A DNA stretch of 64,000 nucleotides from Phytophthora sp. 'mugwort' (GCA_033558025.1 JAUCEF010000013.1:4395001-4459000), one strand, 5' to 3'. Counted from the stretch's first letter, positions 10,447 to 22,807 are shown. Program-made: numbers and translations. Notes: generated from the letters alone by a model not told the origin.

Positions 10447-13400
10447 ATGGTCGGCGGCACGGGGAAAGAACCGCAGCACAAGCTGACAAACCAGGAGCGG
10501 CAGCTATGCAGGGAGGCGTTACTGAGTGACAGGCACACGCGTCGCCTTCTGCGGACGGTGAACAAGGTTAGGAACACGGGAGCAAACGGAAAGATACCGA
10601 AAAAAACGAACGAGGAAGGAGGGCGCGAAACGTACCACAGCGGCCATGGAGATTCGGAGTCGTTGGGGCAGCGCCAGGTCCGAATATCAGTGTGGAGATT
10701 ACTGAGGCGGAGGTGAACAGCGCAACTGTGGAATACTTGTCAGAGGCGGAGGTGACGGAGGCGCCTGTGGAAGACGCGTCAGAGGTGGAGGCGGCGGAGG
10801 TGGAGCGGCCAGTAGCCAGCCCGTGACGGCGGGGCGCGACTGAGCGATGGTAGAGTAGATGATTGCAGATACGACGACTGCTATTACGATTGCTCAAGCT
10901 TCAGCGACCGAGCGGGCTACTCCCGTTGGAAACCTACGCAAAAGACGGCGAGCAATCTTTGATGACGTGAGTGCAGACGGTGAGAGTAGTTCGGAAGAGG
11001 ATGTGGAAGCCCTGGAGATGCCGTTTACTACGCCGCAATGTATTACGGAAGGCGACGCAAATTTGATGGATGCTGCGGCCGATACGTGCACTTACCTGAA
11101 CTCCGACGAAAAACTTTCGGTAGAGGAGGACCGGGAAGACCAAGAAAGCTATGACGATGATAATGATGGCGACTGGGACATTGGAGAGCTGAAAATTCAG
11201 AAGATGGAGGAGAGGGCTTCCCCGAGTCAGTCTGCAAGTCGCTCGCACAGAGCAAGAAAGCAATAACAATGATGCGGACCCACGGCTGGGAATATGGTAC
11301 GTTATTTTGTTCGTACACAACATGAATGGATACTCATGAATGATTTCCTCCAACATAAGAGTCATCATAAAAAACTATTTGTTGTGTATTGTTTGTTGCC
11401 TATAGATCCTGGAAAATTGGTTCAGACCCTACTTACGCAGACTTGTACGATGGAACCTACGGACCGAGCGATAGCGTCATGGCAGTGGGCGATGATCTGT
11501 TAGCACTGCTCCTCTACTTCATGCCACCAAGGCTCTGAACTCAGATTGCTTTAAAAGCAATCGGTACCATACACAGTCGATTCCGCTGAGAGCGAGGGCA
11601 ATCCGCTCGCAGCAGCGTCGGCCGGCTTGTGGTGGAAGAGTTGGGTGATATCCGGAGTCGGCTTGCGCGTCTGCCGGACATGTAGCCGCGGGAGGTGCTG
11701 CGTGCCATGGGTCTTCTAATTGCGCGCATGCTGATGCCTATGCGCAAAGGCATTGCTGCGCATTGGTCTACAAAGCAAGTGGGGGCTCTACCATCGACCC
11801 GATTTAACTCTTCATGACCAAGCACCGTTTTTTTTTCTCTCTTCATACTATGGGTTATCTGCACTTCTCGAACAACAAATCCCCAAGTGCAACCGTCAAT
11901 CGCGCGTTGAAGATTCGTCCGGTCGTGGATGTGTTGTGGCTGACCTTCGCTCGTGGATATTGTGCACAGCCTGTGATTAGCTTCGATGAAGCTACCCTAC
12001 CATCCCGTTCTCGCTACAACCCGACTCGCCAGTTCAACAAGGATAAGCTCCACAAGTGGGGGACGAAGGTATTCGTCGCAGCATGCGCTGAGACGGTGTA
12101 TTGTTTGAGGTATGTGATCCTTCCTGGGCTGTGGTAGGCTTCGTTCTTGCCACAGTTTGGTTTCGGCCAATTGCTTATGTTGTCTAGGGTAGAACATTAA
12201 TCCTCCATAAGCACAATGTTGTTGTTGCAGTTACAGGATTGAAATATATTGCGGTGCCAAGACCAACTTACAGACAAAGGACAACAACACCGGTAAAGCT
12301 GCCGTCATGAGGATTATGAATGCACTATGTCCTCCATCGATAACGTCGCCATGGCGTTTAGTCATTACGGATCGGTTCAATACCTCGGTCACGTTGTCGC
12401 TGGAGCTGTTGCATCGACGCATGTATCCGACCGGTACTATCCAGACTGACCGTGGAGTTACGCGTCGTCACCAAGAAGGAAATGCGGCAAGTGAATAAGC
12501 AGAAGATTGTGGTGCCTCCCCAAGGAACGATCAAGCTCGCTCAGAACAAGCGTTTCCGGCAAATAACTGCAGCAATGTGGATGGACCACACACCCGTCCA
12601 TTTTCTCTCAAGTGGTGGCAGCCGCAAAACAGTCAGTCAGTAAATGCAACGTCTCCACTGCGATTGTAATGTGTTCCTAACGTATGCTCTTTCGTATTTT
12701 CAGTGCGGCGGGTCCATCGGGAAATGCAGCCAGTACCAGTGCCGGAGTTGGTCCGTGACTACTATCGCTGGATGGGTGGTGTCGATGTCCACGACCAACT
12801 CCGGATGCAGCGCTATAGCGTACAGCTCAGTTACCAGACAAGGAAGTATTACAATACGCTCTTCCTAGGTTTGTTCGACATGGCGCTGGTAAACGCGTTT
12901 ATCGTGTTCCGCCATCACAAGAAGCTGAACGACAATCGTACACAGGGAAAGAAGCGTCCTCCGAAGCACTATGCATTCTTCGAAACACTGCTGGTACAGC
13001 TACTAGCGGTCGACTCTGCCGAGGAGTATGGAACTATTGAGGTGCGTTACGGTGAGCGAGTCAGCATAATCGTCCATGTGGGCTAACGGTAGATGTGTTG
13101 TGTTGACTTGACTTCGCAAACAGAGGGCAACTACAGCTCGCGACAGGACAGCGGCTGCTCCTGTCCGTGATGCTGTTCCGCAAGTGCCAGCATCACCTGT
13201 ACTATCAACACACCTACTGTTGATAATACAGCCGACGCAGGTGGGCATCGCCTCGAAGAAAACCCAGATATGGTGGACAACGACCGAGGACTCAAGAACG
13301 CCAGAGCCCGTGTAAGGTGTGCGCGCTGTACAAGGCGAAACCGAGGAAGTACACGAAATACTTCTGTCCTGAGTGCACGACAGGGAATCGACGGTACGTC

Positions 13401-13680
13401 ACCGTTGTGTCGAATCCGCGACGTCCATGCTAATGTTTCTTTCTACAGAAAATACTTCTGCAAAGTAGTGCGGGGCAGGGGGACAACCTGCTTCGCTATC
13501 TGGCACGATGACTGGAGATATGGAAACGATATCCCATACAGCCTGCTACAAGAGCACAAACTACGCGACCGGCCTGCAGCGCGCCCGCGCAAGAAGCGCC
13601 GCCGACGTCCAGCTGCTGGAAGAGATGAGGAAAACGGCAATGAAGATTCCGACGGAGTCGTGGCAGGGAGTGAAGCGTAG
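10447..13680 (+). pseudogene. piggyBac-like transposase, broken
   Basis: DDE transposase of the PGBD family, in pieces. An acidic N-terminus (Glu/Asp-rich, about 10860-11265) precedes coding-like segments through 11300-11800. The first catalytic region ISFDEATLPSRSRYNP lies near 11975. An intron (12110-12230, GTATGT...TTGCAG) then joins in phase to a segment holding LVITDRFNTS, the second Asp region (about 12355). Next come QNKRFRQITAAMW (about 12545) and YYRWMGGVDVHDQLR (about 12760), the characteristic C-terminal catalytic core. A Cys-rich end (KVCALYKAKP, YFCPECTTG) follows near 13315-13370, ending in CFAIWHDDWRYG and a Lys/Arg tail. Frame changes near 12455 and 13312, plus others upstream, show it cannot make a full protein. 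Confidence 0.85.
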
Positions 13681-13980
13681 GCTTGTGGATGCATGGAATT
13701 GCTTTTTTTCTGATGCGATTAACTGAAACGTTACTGCTTTCGTACTTTTTTCAGATCATCGACCGCTGGTGTACGGTTGCAATGCTCATAAAAAGCTGCC
13801 CAGATAAATAGTATGGTGTATATGCTGCCTTAGCCATCATAAGCTCAAAGACGGTCAAGGAGTTCGCCAACATTAGACCTGCAATGTTAAATATGTCACG
13901 TTTTTTGCCTGAGACAATCCTGTACTATCCACGTAGCATAGTCGGGCGAGAATCCAGTCAATACAAAATCCTATATATTC

Positions 13981-14004
13981 TTATGTTGGATCTCCAACAT
14001 AAGG
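13981..14004. repeat. Subterminal palindrome, right copy
   Basis: Same 24-bp palindrome as at 10206-10229 with one base changed; it lies about 30-60 bp inside the right end of the piggyBac-like element. Confidence 0.7.
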
Positions 14005-14031
14005 AAAAAAAACTGCCCCCAACTTCTCGGC

Positions 14032-14045
14032 TGGGAACTAAGGGG
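14032..14045 (-). repeat. piggyBac right terminal inverted repeat
   Basis: Inverse of CCCCTTAGTTCCCA, directly followed by TTAA at 14046-14049, the standard piggyBac target site. Confidence 0.75.
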
Positions 14046-14301
14046 TTAAAGTTGGAGTTTGCCTTACACTGGTGCGAACCTGGTCGGGCAAAGGTGTTGT
14101 GGTTAGCCGTAGTTATCAGGGCCATTAAATAAACTCGTTGTTGGATGGGTTTCAGAATTTACGTGTTTCAGCATTATATTGGTTAATTTGTGAATTCGAT
14201 TTTACTATGGGAGTTGTGGACATGATCGGCAACTGCCGAGTTTCTCATTACTGGCTTTATGTTGCTGTCTGTAATCTGAGTTTTGGGGATAGTTTCAACC
14301 G

Positions 14302-14337
14302 TGCACGCTAATCATCATTGAAGCAGGGAATGCTTAC
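14302..14337 (+). repeat. Tc1/mariner left terminal inverted repeat
   Basis: Begins TGCACGCTAATCATCATTGA and pairs with 15603-15638 with three mismatches over 36 bp. Confidence 0.88.
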
Positions 14338-15405
14338 CTCGAAACAGGCACGGCAACGGTAAGCTTCGCACCGTAGACCATGTCTTTCGTCTCTGCTGCA
14401 GCGTTGACCGCATCACGTGCGTGCAACTCCATCTTGGTCACCACATACATCATATTGGCGTGGGCAGCGCGCTCCAAAAAGCGCATTGTGCGCTCCTTGA
14501 TGGTAGTGGGACACCATTGCTGGTCACCATGTTGGACCGGTCGCATATCTCTTCTCGATCCAAACCCAAGCGCTCCTTAATGTGAGCTTTCAGGACCGAG
14601 ATGCAACCATCTATAGGGTTGCCCATCGGCGAGTAGGGACCATGGCGGAGGAGAACGAGGTCGTCGTGCGACACCACATGCTGCTCGGTCTGCCGGTGTG
14701 CAGGCGCATTGTCTAGGACGACAACTACGTTTTTGCTGCTGTAATTCTCGCGGAATAAAGGCGAGGCCTTTACCGTCCGGTAGATCTCGTCAATAAAAGC
14801 AGAGCTCTGCCCATGCGAATACTCCCACTTTCCAGATTGTAGAGAAGGACACCAATGTCAGAGTGACAACACACTGCACTTGTAGGTTCGCACCTTTTGA
14901 AGGCGGCAACACCAACCTAGCGCGCATTCCCCTCTTCACACGCCAGTACACGTTGTAGTTGGTCTCATCAAAATAGACTATGCAGTAGCCATCTCGCTGG
15001 TGCTTCTTCGGCGCCTTGGTGAAGGTCTGGCGCTTGATCTTGTTGACCTGGTTGCTGCAGGTCAAGGGCTCGATACGTGTCTGCTTGGCTGTGTACAATA
15101 TACCGAGCAAGTGGCGGCTGATTGTCGATGCCGAGACTTGCACGTTCATATCGTACGCGAGCATGGTACGCATGACCTCCAACGTGTAAGCGCAATTGTC
15201 GTTCAGGTAGCTCTCGAGCGCCGCCTTGACTTCAGCTGTGACTATCACCACGTTGCCGCGAGAACCACCGAGGCAGATCTTCCACACGACTGCTGGCTAC
15301 AGTGCGGTAGGCCATCGACCGCGATATGCCGTTGCTCGCTACAACCTCGAGCCATTCAGCACGGCCGGAACGATGAGCAGCGAGGACCCGGAGCTTCTTA
15401 GCCGG
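14334..15405 (-). pseudogene. Tc1/mariner-like DDE transposase, frameshifted
   Basis: Reading from 15405 downward: a helix-turn-helix part (EWLEVVASNGISRSMAYR) near 15360-15310, in another frame from what follows. The main segment (about 15287-14800) holds the first catalytic Asp in YCIVYFDETNYNVYW. A further change of frame near 14800 leads to VVVVLDNAPAHRQTEQH with the second acidic residue (about 14725) and LLRHGPYSPMGNPIDGCIS (about 14640) with the third. The C-terminal helices (TMRFLERAAHANMMYVV) are again in a different frame. At least three breaks make it non-functional. The DE...D...PYSPMGNPID order is the IS630/Tc1 pattern. Confidence 0.85.
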
Positions 15406-15602
15406 AGAGTTGTTTGCGGAGAGAGGTTTGGGCGGTCATCTGTGGCGAAGGAGGATAAATGGATAGTGAGCGGGCTCGGCCAGGAAGCGGAGCGAAGCTC
15501 GCCATTCGCGCGCATTTGGCGCGCGCGAGGGGCTTACCTCTCATTCTGTGCAGTTGGCGCGAAGTTCAGGCGGGTGCCGCTTTTTCTTGTCTCCGGTTGG
15601 AT

Positions 15603-15638
15603 GCAAGTATTCCCTGATTCAATGATGATTAGCGTGCA
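15603..15638 (-). repeat. Tc1/mariner right terminal inverted repeat
   Basis: Inverted partner of 14302-14337; three mismatches over 36 bp. Confidence 0.88.
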
Positions 15639-16266
15639 GTAGTGAGATATTTGTGAAATGAAGAATATAGCTGTATCGCTTTGCTTGAGATTATTCCCTG
15701 TTTGACCGGGCAAGGGTGTACTCTAAGCAAGGGATAGGTTAATAGTGGCGTTCTCTTCGAGTGACCCTCTGACCTCAAAACGACTCATTATACAGGAGAT
15801 ATTTTTCAACGAACTGGATCATGAACATATTTCGTCACTACACTTCGTAGCGATTGATCATGGCTTTAAGCACCCTGAGAAGTATATGACCATATGAGTC
15901 TCGTAGTTGCATTTGATGTTGCGGCGTTCGTTTTTCGAAACCACCACACTTTCCGCTCTCATGAGATCTGTATACCGTGAAAAGGGCACTTTCTCAATGC
16001 TACCCATTTGATCCACCTGAGTCAATCTTCTTCTTCTGGACATACTTTTGGAACTAACCATTTTACGTAAAAATTCGCAATTATGGCGAATTTGATTGAC
16101 TTAAATTATTAGCGTTTCAATACCGGTAGAGACACTTTCGTGGGCTATTTTATTGTCGGATGGATTTTGTGTCTGCGATACAATTGGTCCAATACTGTAC
16201 AATCACTTGATCAAATGCGCTCTTGTGACCGAATTGCGATTTTGAGTAAAGTACTACTTCGAAGTA
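15639..16266. other. Stretch without recognisable gene
   Basis: About 630 bp between the Tc1-like element and the end of the HAT1 gene. I see no coding sequence or repeat in it. Confidence 0.5.
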
Positions 16267-17927
16267 TTATTTATTAATCCGACGATTAAGCCGCCGGTAG
16301 TGCTCTTCAAGTTGCTGATACTCGGCCTCGAGGAAGGCCTTACGGCGATCGGCGCTGCACATGCCATCCAACTCCTCCGTATGCATGCGGAACAGCCGCT
16401 TCTTCACCTCGAGTCGAAATTTCTTGTGCTGCGCCTCATCGTTCGTGTCCACAAACCGGAGCTTGCACGCCTCGTAGCATGTCTGGACCTGCTTGTGCGT
16501 AATCTTAAGCTTCTCCTGCACAGCGTGGACGTCGGCGGTCGTCAGCACTTTAGTCCCGCGTCCAGAGCCGTCGGCACCCCCACTTTCCTCAGGAGACAGC
16601 GAGAAAAACCCGTGCTTGACGCAGTTGTTCAAGTCGACCAGGTCGCGTAGCTGCAACAGGTCACAAGAATCTTAGAGCCATAGGCACATGAGCTGGCATT
16701 GCAAAAAAAAAACGTACGCTAGCGAACGCCGGCACAGGGTCCTCTACGGTGAGTTCGTAAACGTGCTCATCTGCTACTGCTTGTGCATGAATGCACTGTA
16801 CCAGGCGCTGGGCGTGGCCTATATAATCACCTCTATTAGAAACTCTCACGAAATTTACAAACAGGTACAAGTAGTCACCAAACCCACCTTGGTGCTGGTA
16901 GTTGGGGAAGATGAGGGCCTGACAAATGCGGTGTGTCTCGTTCTGCTCCGGTTTACAATAAGCAGCTTTCCGTCCGAGAGGATTGAAGAATCTGAAAACA
17001 GTGATGAACCCAACGGGGCGGAACGTTCCACTGCCAGGCTGCGCTCGCTCATAGATCAAATACACCAGCCATCGCGGGTCGGTGACATCGACAGCATCGG
17101 CTCCTGTAATAAAAAAGTAAGAATACGTGCTAAAGGTCCAGCGGGTCCTACGCCATACAAAACCCCACCTTCAATAAACCACAGCGACAGTGTCTGCAGA
17201 TTGGCGAAAAGTTTCTGAGCCGATTCGTTGTCTTCCAGCTGGCACTCGTATATCTCAAAGTACCGCTCAGTCGACGGTTCATCGGCTTTTTTCGCTGCTG
17301 TCTGCAAACTGTACGACTTGATGCACTTCCCGGGAGGTCCGGTAAAGTCAGCCGCTGCCTTGCGCAGCGCAGCGACAAACTCACCTTTGTCTTGAACAAA
17401 GCCCTCTGGCAATGACGGCGTCATTTTTAAAACAATATCCGTTGCACTATCCATAAAAACACAATACGCTCAGCAACACGAGCAACTCTGACAACGGCTA
17501 AGCTGTCAAAACACTCACGTATCCTCCTTCTCCTTGAACTGGATATCCAGCAGCGCGCGGAAATCAAATCCATTGAAAATCACCGCCATTTTGAGGCTTT
17601 CGTAGCCGTCGACAACTTCGTCGGTGCCAAATGCGTGGTACGTGAACTTGGGGGCGAACCACTCGAGCCTCTGCGCTTCAAATTGGTCGGCGTCAATTGC
17701 TGCATGCAGTCGCGAAAGCGGTTAGAGCCGTATAGAGACAAGCGCAACAGATACAAGTGCATTTTATGCGTACCGATTGTCATCGATGTGGCTTCATTGG
17801 ACGAGACTGAGCCCGCGAAATGAACGCGCTTTGCGACGGGTGTCCGTGCCTCCTCCGCCGGCCGCTTGGTTCCCGCTAGCTCCATTTTTGCTTTCAGCAC
17901 AACAATGGGATTTATGTAAGGATCCAC
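16267..17927 (-). CDS. HAT1: Histone acetyltransferase type B catalytic subunit (HAT1-like), six exons
   Basis: Acetylates newly made histone H4 before deposition, in cytoplasm and nucleus. Exons on the minus strand: 17927-17774, 17699-17519, 17446-17169, 17103-16888, 16830-16718 and 16650-16267, all GT-AG and in phase, giving 441 residues from the first ATG. The Met at 17885, 14 codons in, is an alternative start. The N-terminal HAT1 domain includes FAPKFTYHAFGTDEVVDGYE and a following DFRALLDIQF. The GNAT core holds WLVYLIYERA, FRPVGFITVFRFF and ICQALIFPNYQHQG, the last being the acetyl-CoA-binding turn (Q/RxxGxG-like, here in the form QHQGD). VEDPVPAFASLRDLVD follows, a hallmark of HAT1. 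The C-terminus is helical and charged. Length fits the family (about 400-450). Confidence 0.93.
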
Positions 17928-18631
17928 AATTCAGTAAAAATGTAAAATCAGCAAAGTGCATAACGATGGTAAATACTATAGTAAAGCATAATTTGTATCG
18001 GTGGCTGCTGGCGGTTGCGCACAGCCAACGCAGTCTGACACAACGGAATTTGCCAAGCGAATTGTCCAGTGAAGTTAAGGAGGAAGTACCAGTTTGCTAG
18101 CGGGATGCTTTAATTTTTATTTTGCGATACTACATGTGCTCTCGTCGGATATAAGTATGCTTGCCAACTTGGCCTTGGGCGAGCAGAAGTCGAACGACGG
18201 AATAGCGAATGACACGATCATGGCAACTTTAAACCAAGCGCGGACTTTCATGTGTCTGCAACTTGACCTGTCTCAATGCTATATCTTCATCAAACTCAAT
18301 TTTCGTAAACTTATTAGCGTTACAGTTGTTGTAAGAACATGGTGCAGATGCCAGGCCATGCTTTGACTGAGACTGTACCAGAATTACCAGCACTTTAGTA
18401 TTATTCGCTAGGAATGCCTGCAGCTATGTTTATTCGCACGGCTAAATGAGATATGAGGCTAAGTTACTGCTCTACCATGAGTGTTGTAGCGGCTCCGTTC
18501 CATTCCTGTGCACTAGTCGCATCCTAAAGCGATAAAGCTGACATTGTGTAGCACCACACCAAACCGTGCCTTGTGTATTACCACAACCGCACTCAGTATT
18601 CGTCACTGCTTATCGCGCGCCTCCACCGGCC
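17928..18631. other. Divergent intergenic region
   Basis: About 700 bp between the HAT1 start and the potassium channel start, so it should hold two promoters. Short open frames (for example 18094-18366) lack any motif; I see no gene. Confidence 0.5.
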
Positions 18632-21600
18632 ATGGGGATGATCTGCGCGAACCAGAATGAGGAGACTAATCTCACTACCAGCATTCCACGCTGCGTGGCT
18701 GACTGGGCGCACACGCAGGAGCAAGTGACCCACGCCGCCTACCTGCTGGCCGGGCTCGTACTCATCTCGCTGCTTTGGACGGTCGCCTCGCGCCGCCAGC
18801 GCAAGTCGCTGCGTAAAGGCGAGCTCGGCTTCTCGCTCAACTGCCGCCGTTGGGCGCGCACATCCCGCACAGCCGCCATCATCGTAAGAGATAACACATA
18901 TAATTGCACTCGTGTATTATACTGTATTTATCTGACCCCGTCGTGCGCTGTAGAGCCGACCTGTTCAACTGCTCGTGTCCTTCGGCATCCTGGGTCTCAC
19001 CATGTCGAGACTAAACTCGTACGATGTCACCGAATGGTCCTACTATACAGTAATGGGGCTCTATGCCATCGCCATCGTGGACGACGTCGTACGCTTCCTC
19101 GCGTCACGCTACAAGCTTCTCTTCTGCTTCTCTCCTCTCACGCTACTGGAGCTGTTGTGCCTGGCGTCGAACTTCGGCGTGGGCTTCGGCTCCGTGAAAG
19201 TCATTGATGGAGTACGAACACGTACCTACTTGGACTTCTCAGTCATGCGGCCAGTTTTCATCTTGAGAAGCTACTTGGAGATGGAAAAGCACGTGCCCAG
19301 ATCGTCAAAAGGCTGGATGATGGTCCGGCTTGGCATCAAGATCCTCCTCATGATCATGGTTGGTGCGTCCATTATGTTTTTCTTCGAGACGCTCGGTGAG
19401 ATGCCATTCTTTACCGGTAACGGATTCGCTCATCTCTACAGCTGTAACGACGGATCTGTCACGAGGCACGAGTCTTCAGAGTGCTCCGATGCAACCTGGT
19501 CTGTCATGTTTGCCTTCTACTTCACTGTTGTGGTACGTCGTCAGAAAAGATCAGTTGCGAAACTGTGTATTATCATTGCTAATGATCCTGTTATTCTTTT
19601 GACTCTTCCACAGACACTTGGTACGGTTGGTTATGGTGACAACGCTCCTCAAACAGTGCCAAGTCGACTGTTGGCTATTATGTTCATCGTCATGGGCATC
19701 ATTTTGTTCTCCATGGAGATTGATAACCTTATCAGCTTGTACAAGTTGCGTCAAATTGGAAACCCGCCCTACACACCGAAACCCGACTCCAAGCATGTTC
19801 TCATTATCGGCAACCCCTCGTTTGCCCAACTCTCAGCTATCCTGCGAGAACTTTTCCACGCTGACCACCTAAGCGACACCGATACACAGCAACTCCAAGC
19901 TGTCGTACTAGGAGAGCGCAAGTCCAAGTTTACGAAGCCACTCATCGCGAAGCTGAAGGCTGACCCCATCTTCACGTCTCGTGTAATCTACATTGCTGGC
20001 AATGCTACTCGTTCAGAGGATCTGGAGCGGTCTCTAGCTCGCGATGCCAGAGCTGTTTTTGTGTTTCCCGATAAACTGACAGGCGATGCTGCGACGGAAG
20101 ATGCGATGAATATCATGCGTGTACTGGCAACCAAGCGCTACGTCGGGTGAGTCTACAGTTGCTATGGCTTCCTATTGTTTGCCGTCTCTTTGATTAACCG
20201 ATAATGTTTGTTTTGTAGACCTTCTGTGCGGTTTCTGGTGATGGTGCTACGTGCCGAAAGCGCCCGACACATGCTAGCAGCCGGAGTACACCCGGACGAC
20301 ATTATCTGCGAAAATGTCATCAAAATGGGTTCGTTAGCTCAAAACACAGTCTCCAATGGCATTTCCACAATGCTGTCAAATCTGGGATCAAGTCTCTCTG
20401 TTGACACGAGCAAAGCCACGGATAAAAGCTCAACCCCGCTGCTCGCTGTCATTGGGAAGGACAGATCCAGGGGTCCCGATATCCTGACAACTGATGTCGC
20501 TAAGAAGGAATTGTCTGAGCGCAGCTGGCTTAAAGAATACTATGCAGGTGCGGCAAAGGAAATGTATCTCATTCATCTGTCAAAGGTATGACGTGATTAC
20601 TCTCGCATGCTTACAAAACGGGAACATCACAATCTCATGCTTGCTTGTTAATGACAGAGATATGCTGGACTGACGTTTTCTCAGGCCGCTACACGAGTCT
20701 TTCAAGAAACCTCAGGCACTGTATTGCTTATCGGTGTGGAGGTTATGTTTTCTGACGAGGAGTCAAGTTTCCACAACGACTCCGAGACACGCGTGTTGCT
20801 AAATCCCGGCGAAAGTTTGCTTATGACAGAGTGGATTCAATGTTATTGCATCGCTGATGATCTGGATCAAGTATTTAACTATAAGATTTGCCCCGAAGAG
20901 GTCAGTCTGGAAGAAATGCGGCGACCTGGCAGCACTTCCACGTTCATGAATCCGACAGGAGACGTATTTCAACCTATTCTTTCTGCCGATCACGTCGACG
21001 ATCTCCCTTGCGATGAGCTAAGAAGTTTAACGGCGTACACGGCATACATGACCCCAAGTTATGACTCGATGAAGCACCGCAGTCCGGTACGTTTCCTTGA
21101 GACCGATTAGAGTTCGTTGAGCGGACTGAAATACTGATATTGCTTCTGACGCTGGGTAGCTGACAGTATTAAGAACAGGATCACTTGTACTGGTGCGACT
21201 GGTTACTATCGTCTCGGCTATATTACGAAATCTCACACTTTCCGCTATTTTGTGTGATCCAGGACCGCTCACTTGAGAGTATTGCTCTCAGTTTTAAAAA
21301 CTTCAACGGAAACATTACGAGTGGCAATCCCTACGAAAATCTCCAAGTTCCTACTGGATTCCACACTGATGATGCAAGTCGAAACTCACGAGCATCGGAA
21401 AGACTTCGCACCCCGCCACTCGATATCCTCTTGCATTCAAAACATATCGTAATTTGCAGCTTTTTAGGCGAGGAATCGTTGGACAGTCTGCAATGGCTGA
21501 TACTACCACTTCGGAGTCCCTATGCTAAGAGCCATCCTCCCATTACAATATTGGATAGCGCGGAGCCGTCCGATATCTTGGTGAGAACTCTATCTGTTTT

Positions 21601-22676
21601 CAAAGATGTGGTACGTTGTCAGCATGCCTCAAGGATGAGATCCAAAATTCCAACCAGCAGTTAACACTGATGTTTTCTTTTTTTTTTTTGATTCAGTATT
21701 ACGTGCGCGGAAGTCCCCTGGTTTACCTGGATCTGCAGCGTGCTGGTGCCAAGGCTGCAGCAGCAGTCGTGGTGCTTGGGAAGCGAGCAAAAAATACCAT
21801 TATTTCCGAATCTGCCTCGGACGCTGAGTTGGAATCCAGCATTGCCGATGCTGAGGCCATTTTTGCCACGATGCTGGTGGAGCTTAAGATCGATTTTTCG
21901 AAAATCTTCACCGTTACCGAACTTGCCGATGAAGCCAACTCTAAGTTTCTAGGCATGTCATTCCAACTTAAGCAGCTTCAAAGTGAAGTGTCGGGAAATG
22001 GCAGCACAACGAGCGGCATTGCAGCAGATATTTCGGGCATGGAAGCGCTCCAGTTGTGGGATAATATTCTCCAACATGATGCACCGGAGCAAAAGTCTGA
22101 AAAAGAGATTTTTGGTCTTCCTTTGTATATGTCGGGGCGGATCCTACACCCAGAACTGTGTGAAAATATGGTTGTGCAGACTTATTTCAACCCTTCAATT
22201 CATAAGATTGTTCGGCAACTGGTTGGAGGTCCACGATGTACCGGTGTGATCCATACCTTCTCGGTTCCACGTGCGTTTCGGGTAAGTCTTGTTGAGTCCC
22301 TACCCGAAGTTTTTTTTTGTCTTATTTGCTCATTGCATTTGCCTTTTTTTTTTTATTGTAGGAGGATTGCACGTACGCCGATGTCTTCCACACCTTTGCC
22401 GCATCGCCGTACTCGGGTATTTGCATCGGCATTTATCGTATGTCGACTCAAGCAATGGGATTATCGAACCAAGTGGAACTGCCCATCGTTATCACGACCC
22501 CGAAAGCCGACCTCGAGATTCTGAGCAGTGATCGGCTTTTCGTTTTGATCGGTGCGCACACGCTGGAGCGCGCAGCTACGAGGATCCAGAAGCGATACCG
22601 AATGTATAACGGATTTCCTGATCCTGCGAAAGGCAGGAAAGCAAACAAGGCTGGCAATAAGGAGCTATATGTGTAG
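18632..22676 (+). CDS. BK/Slo-like potassium channel with two RCK domains and IQ-like tail, eight exons
   Basis: Membrane K+ channel. Exons: 18632-18883, 18954-19532, 19614-20146, 20219-20585, 20685-21086, 21263-21610, 21697-22281 and 22362-22676, giving about 1126 residues, the size of Slo channels. There are several membrane segments in the first 250 residues, then an S5-like helix (GIKILLMIMVGASIMFFFE). The pore follows: FTVV joined to TLGTVGYGD (selectivity filter at about 281-286). S6 is LLAIMFIVMGIILFSME. RCK1 starts at KHVLIIGN (about 337) and RCK2 at KHIVICSFLGEE (about 770), both matching gating-ring folds. The putative S4 (VMRPVFILRSYL) has few charges, and I see no Asp-rich calcium bowl. 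The C-terminus has an IQ-like motif AATRIQKRYRMY (about 1093-1104). The start at 18632 follows a plausible context; the sixth exon border is the least certain. Confidence 0.9.
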
Positions 22677-22807
22677 GGATAAAAATGCATCTCGAACGTC
22701 TTGGAACAGGATTTGTGATGCAATCTATTTGTTGGATTTACAGAAATACGTCTTCGCTAAGAAGATGATCCGAGCTCTTAAGCTAAGATCATAAGCACGT
22801 ATCATCA
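22677..22807. other. Convergent spacer
   Basis: Short region between the stop codons of the channel and the BMT5-like gene. No gene seen. Confidence 0.5.

Larger units (their letters stand above)
10134..14045 (+). mobile_element. piggyBac-like DNA transposon, inactive
   Basis: A 3.9-kb element bounded by short inverted ends: CCCCTTACTTCCCA at 10134-10147 and the inverse of CCCCTTAGTTCCCA at 14032-14045 (13 of 14 match). The right end is flanked by TTAA (14046-14049), the usual piggyBac target. The left flank reads CTAG, so its target copy has mutated or the insertion is rearranged. Inside are a decayed piggyBac transposase and two nearly identical subterminal palindromes. CCC starts next to TTAA fit the superfamily. 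Confidence 0.8.
14302..15638 (-). mobile_element. Tc1/mariner (IS630-type) element with 36-bp inverted repeats, inactive
   Basis: A 1337-bp element defined by 36-bp terminal inverted repeats (33 of 36 identical). It contains one minus-strand transposase reading in several frames. Size, repeat length and single gene fit Tc1/mariner transposons. A TA target duplication is not evident on the left flank, so the ends may be off by a few bases. Confidence 0.85.

Noticed and set aside
19533..19613. Reading straight through as exon in the K+ channel
   Set aside because: Borders are good GT-AG, and removal gives the canonical FTVVTLGTVGYGD pore; treated as intron.
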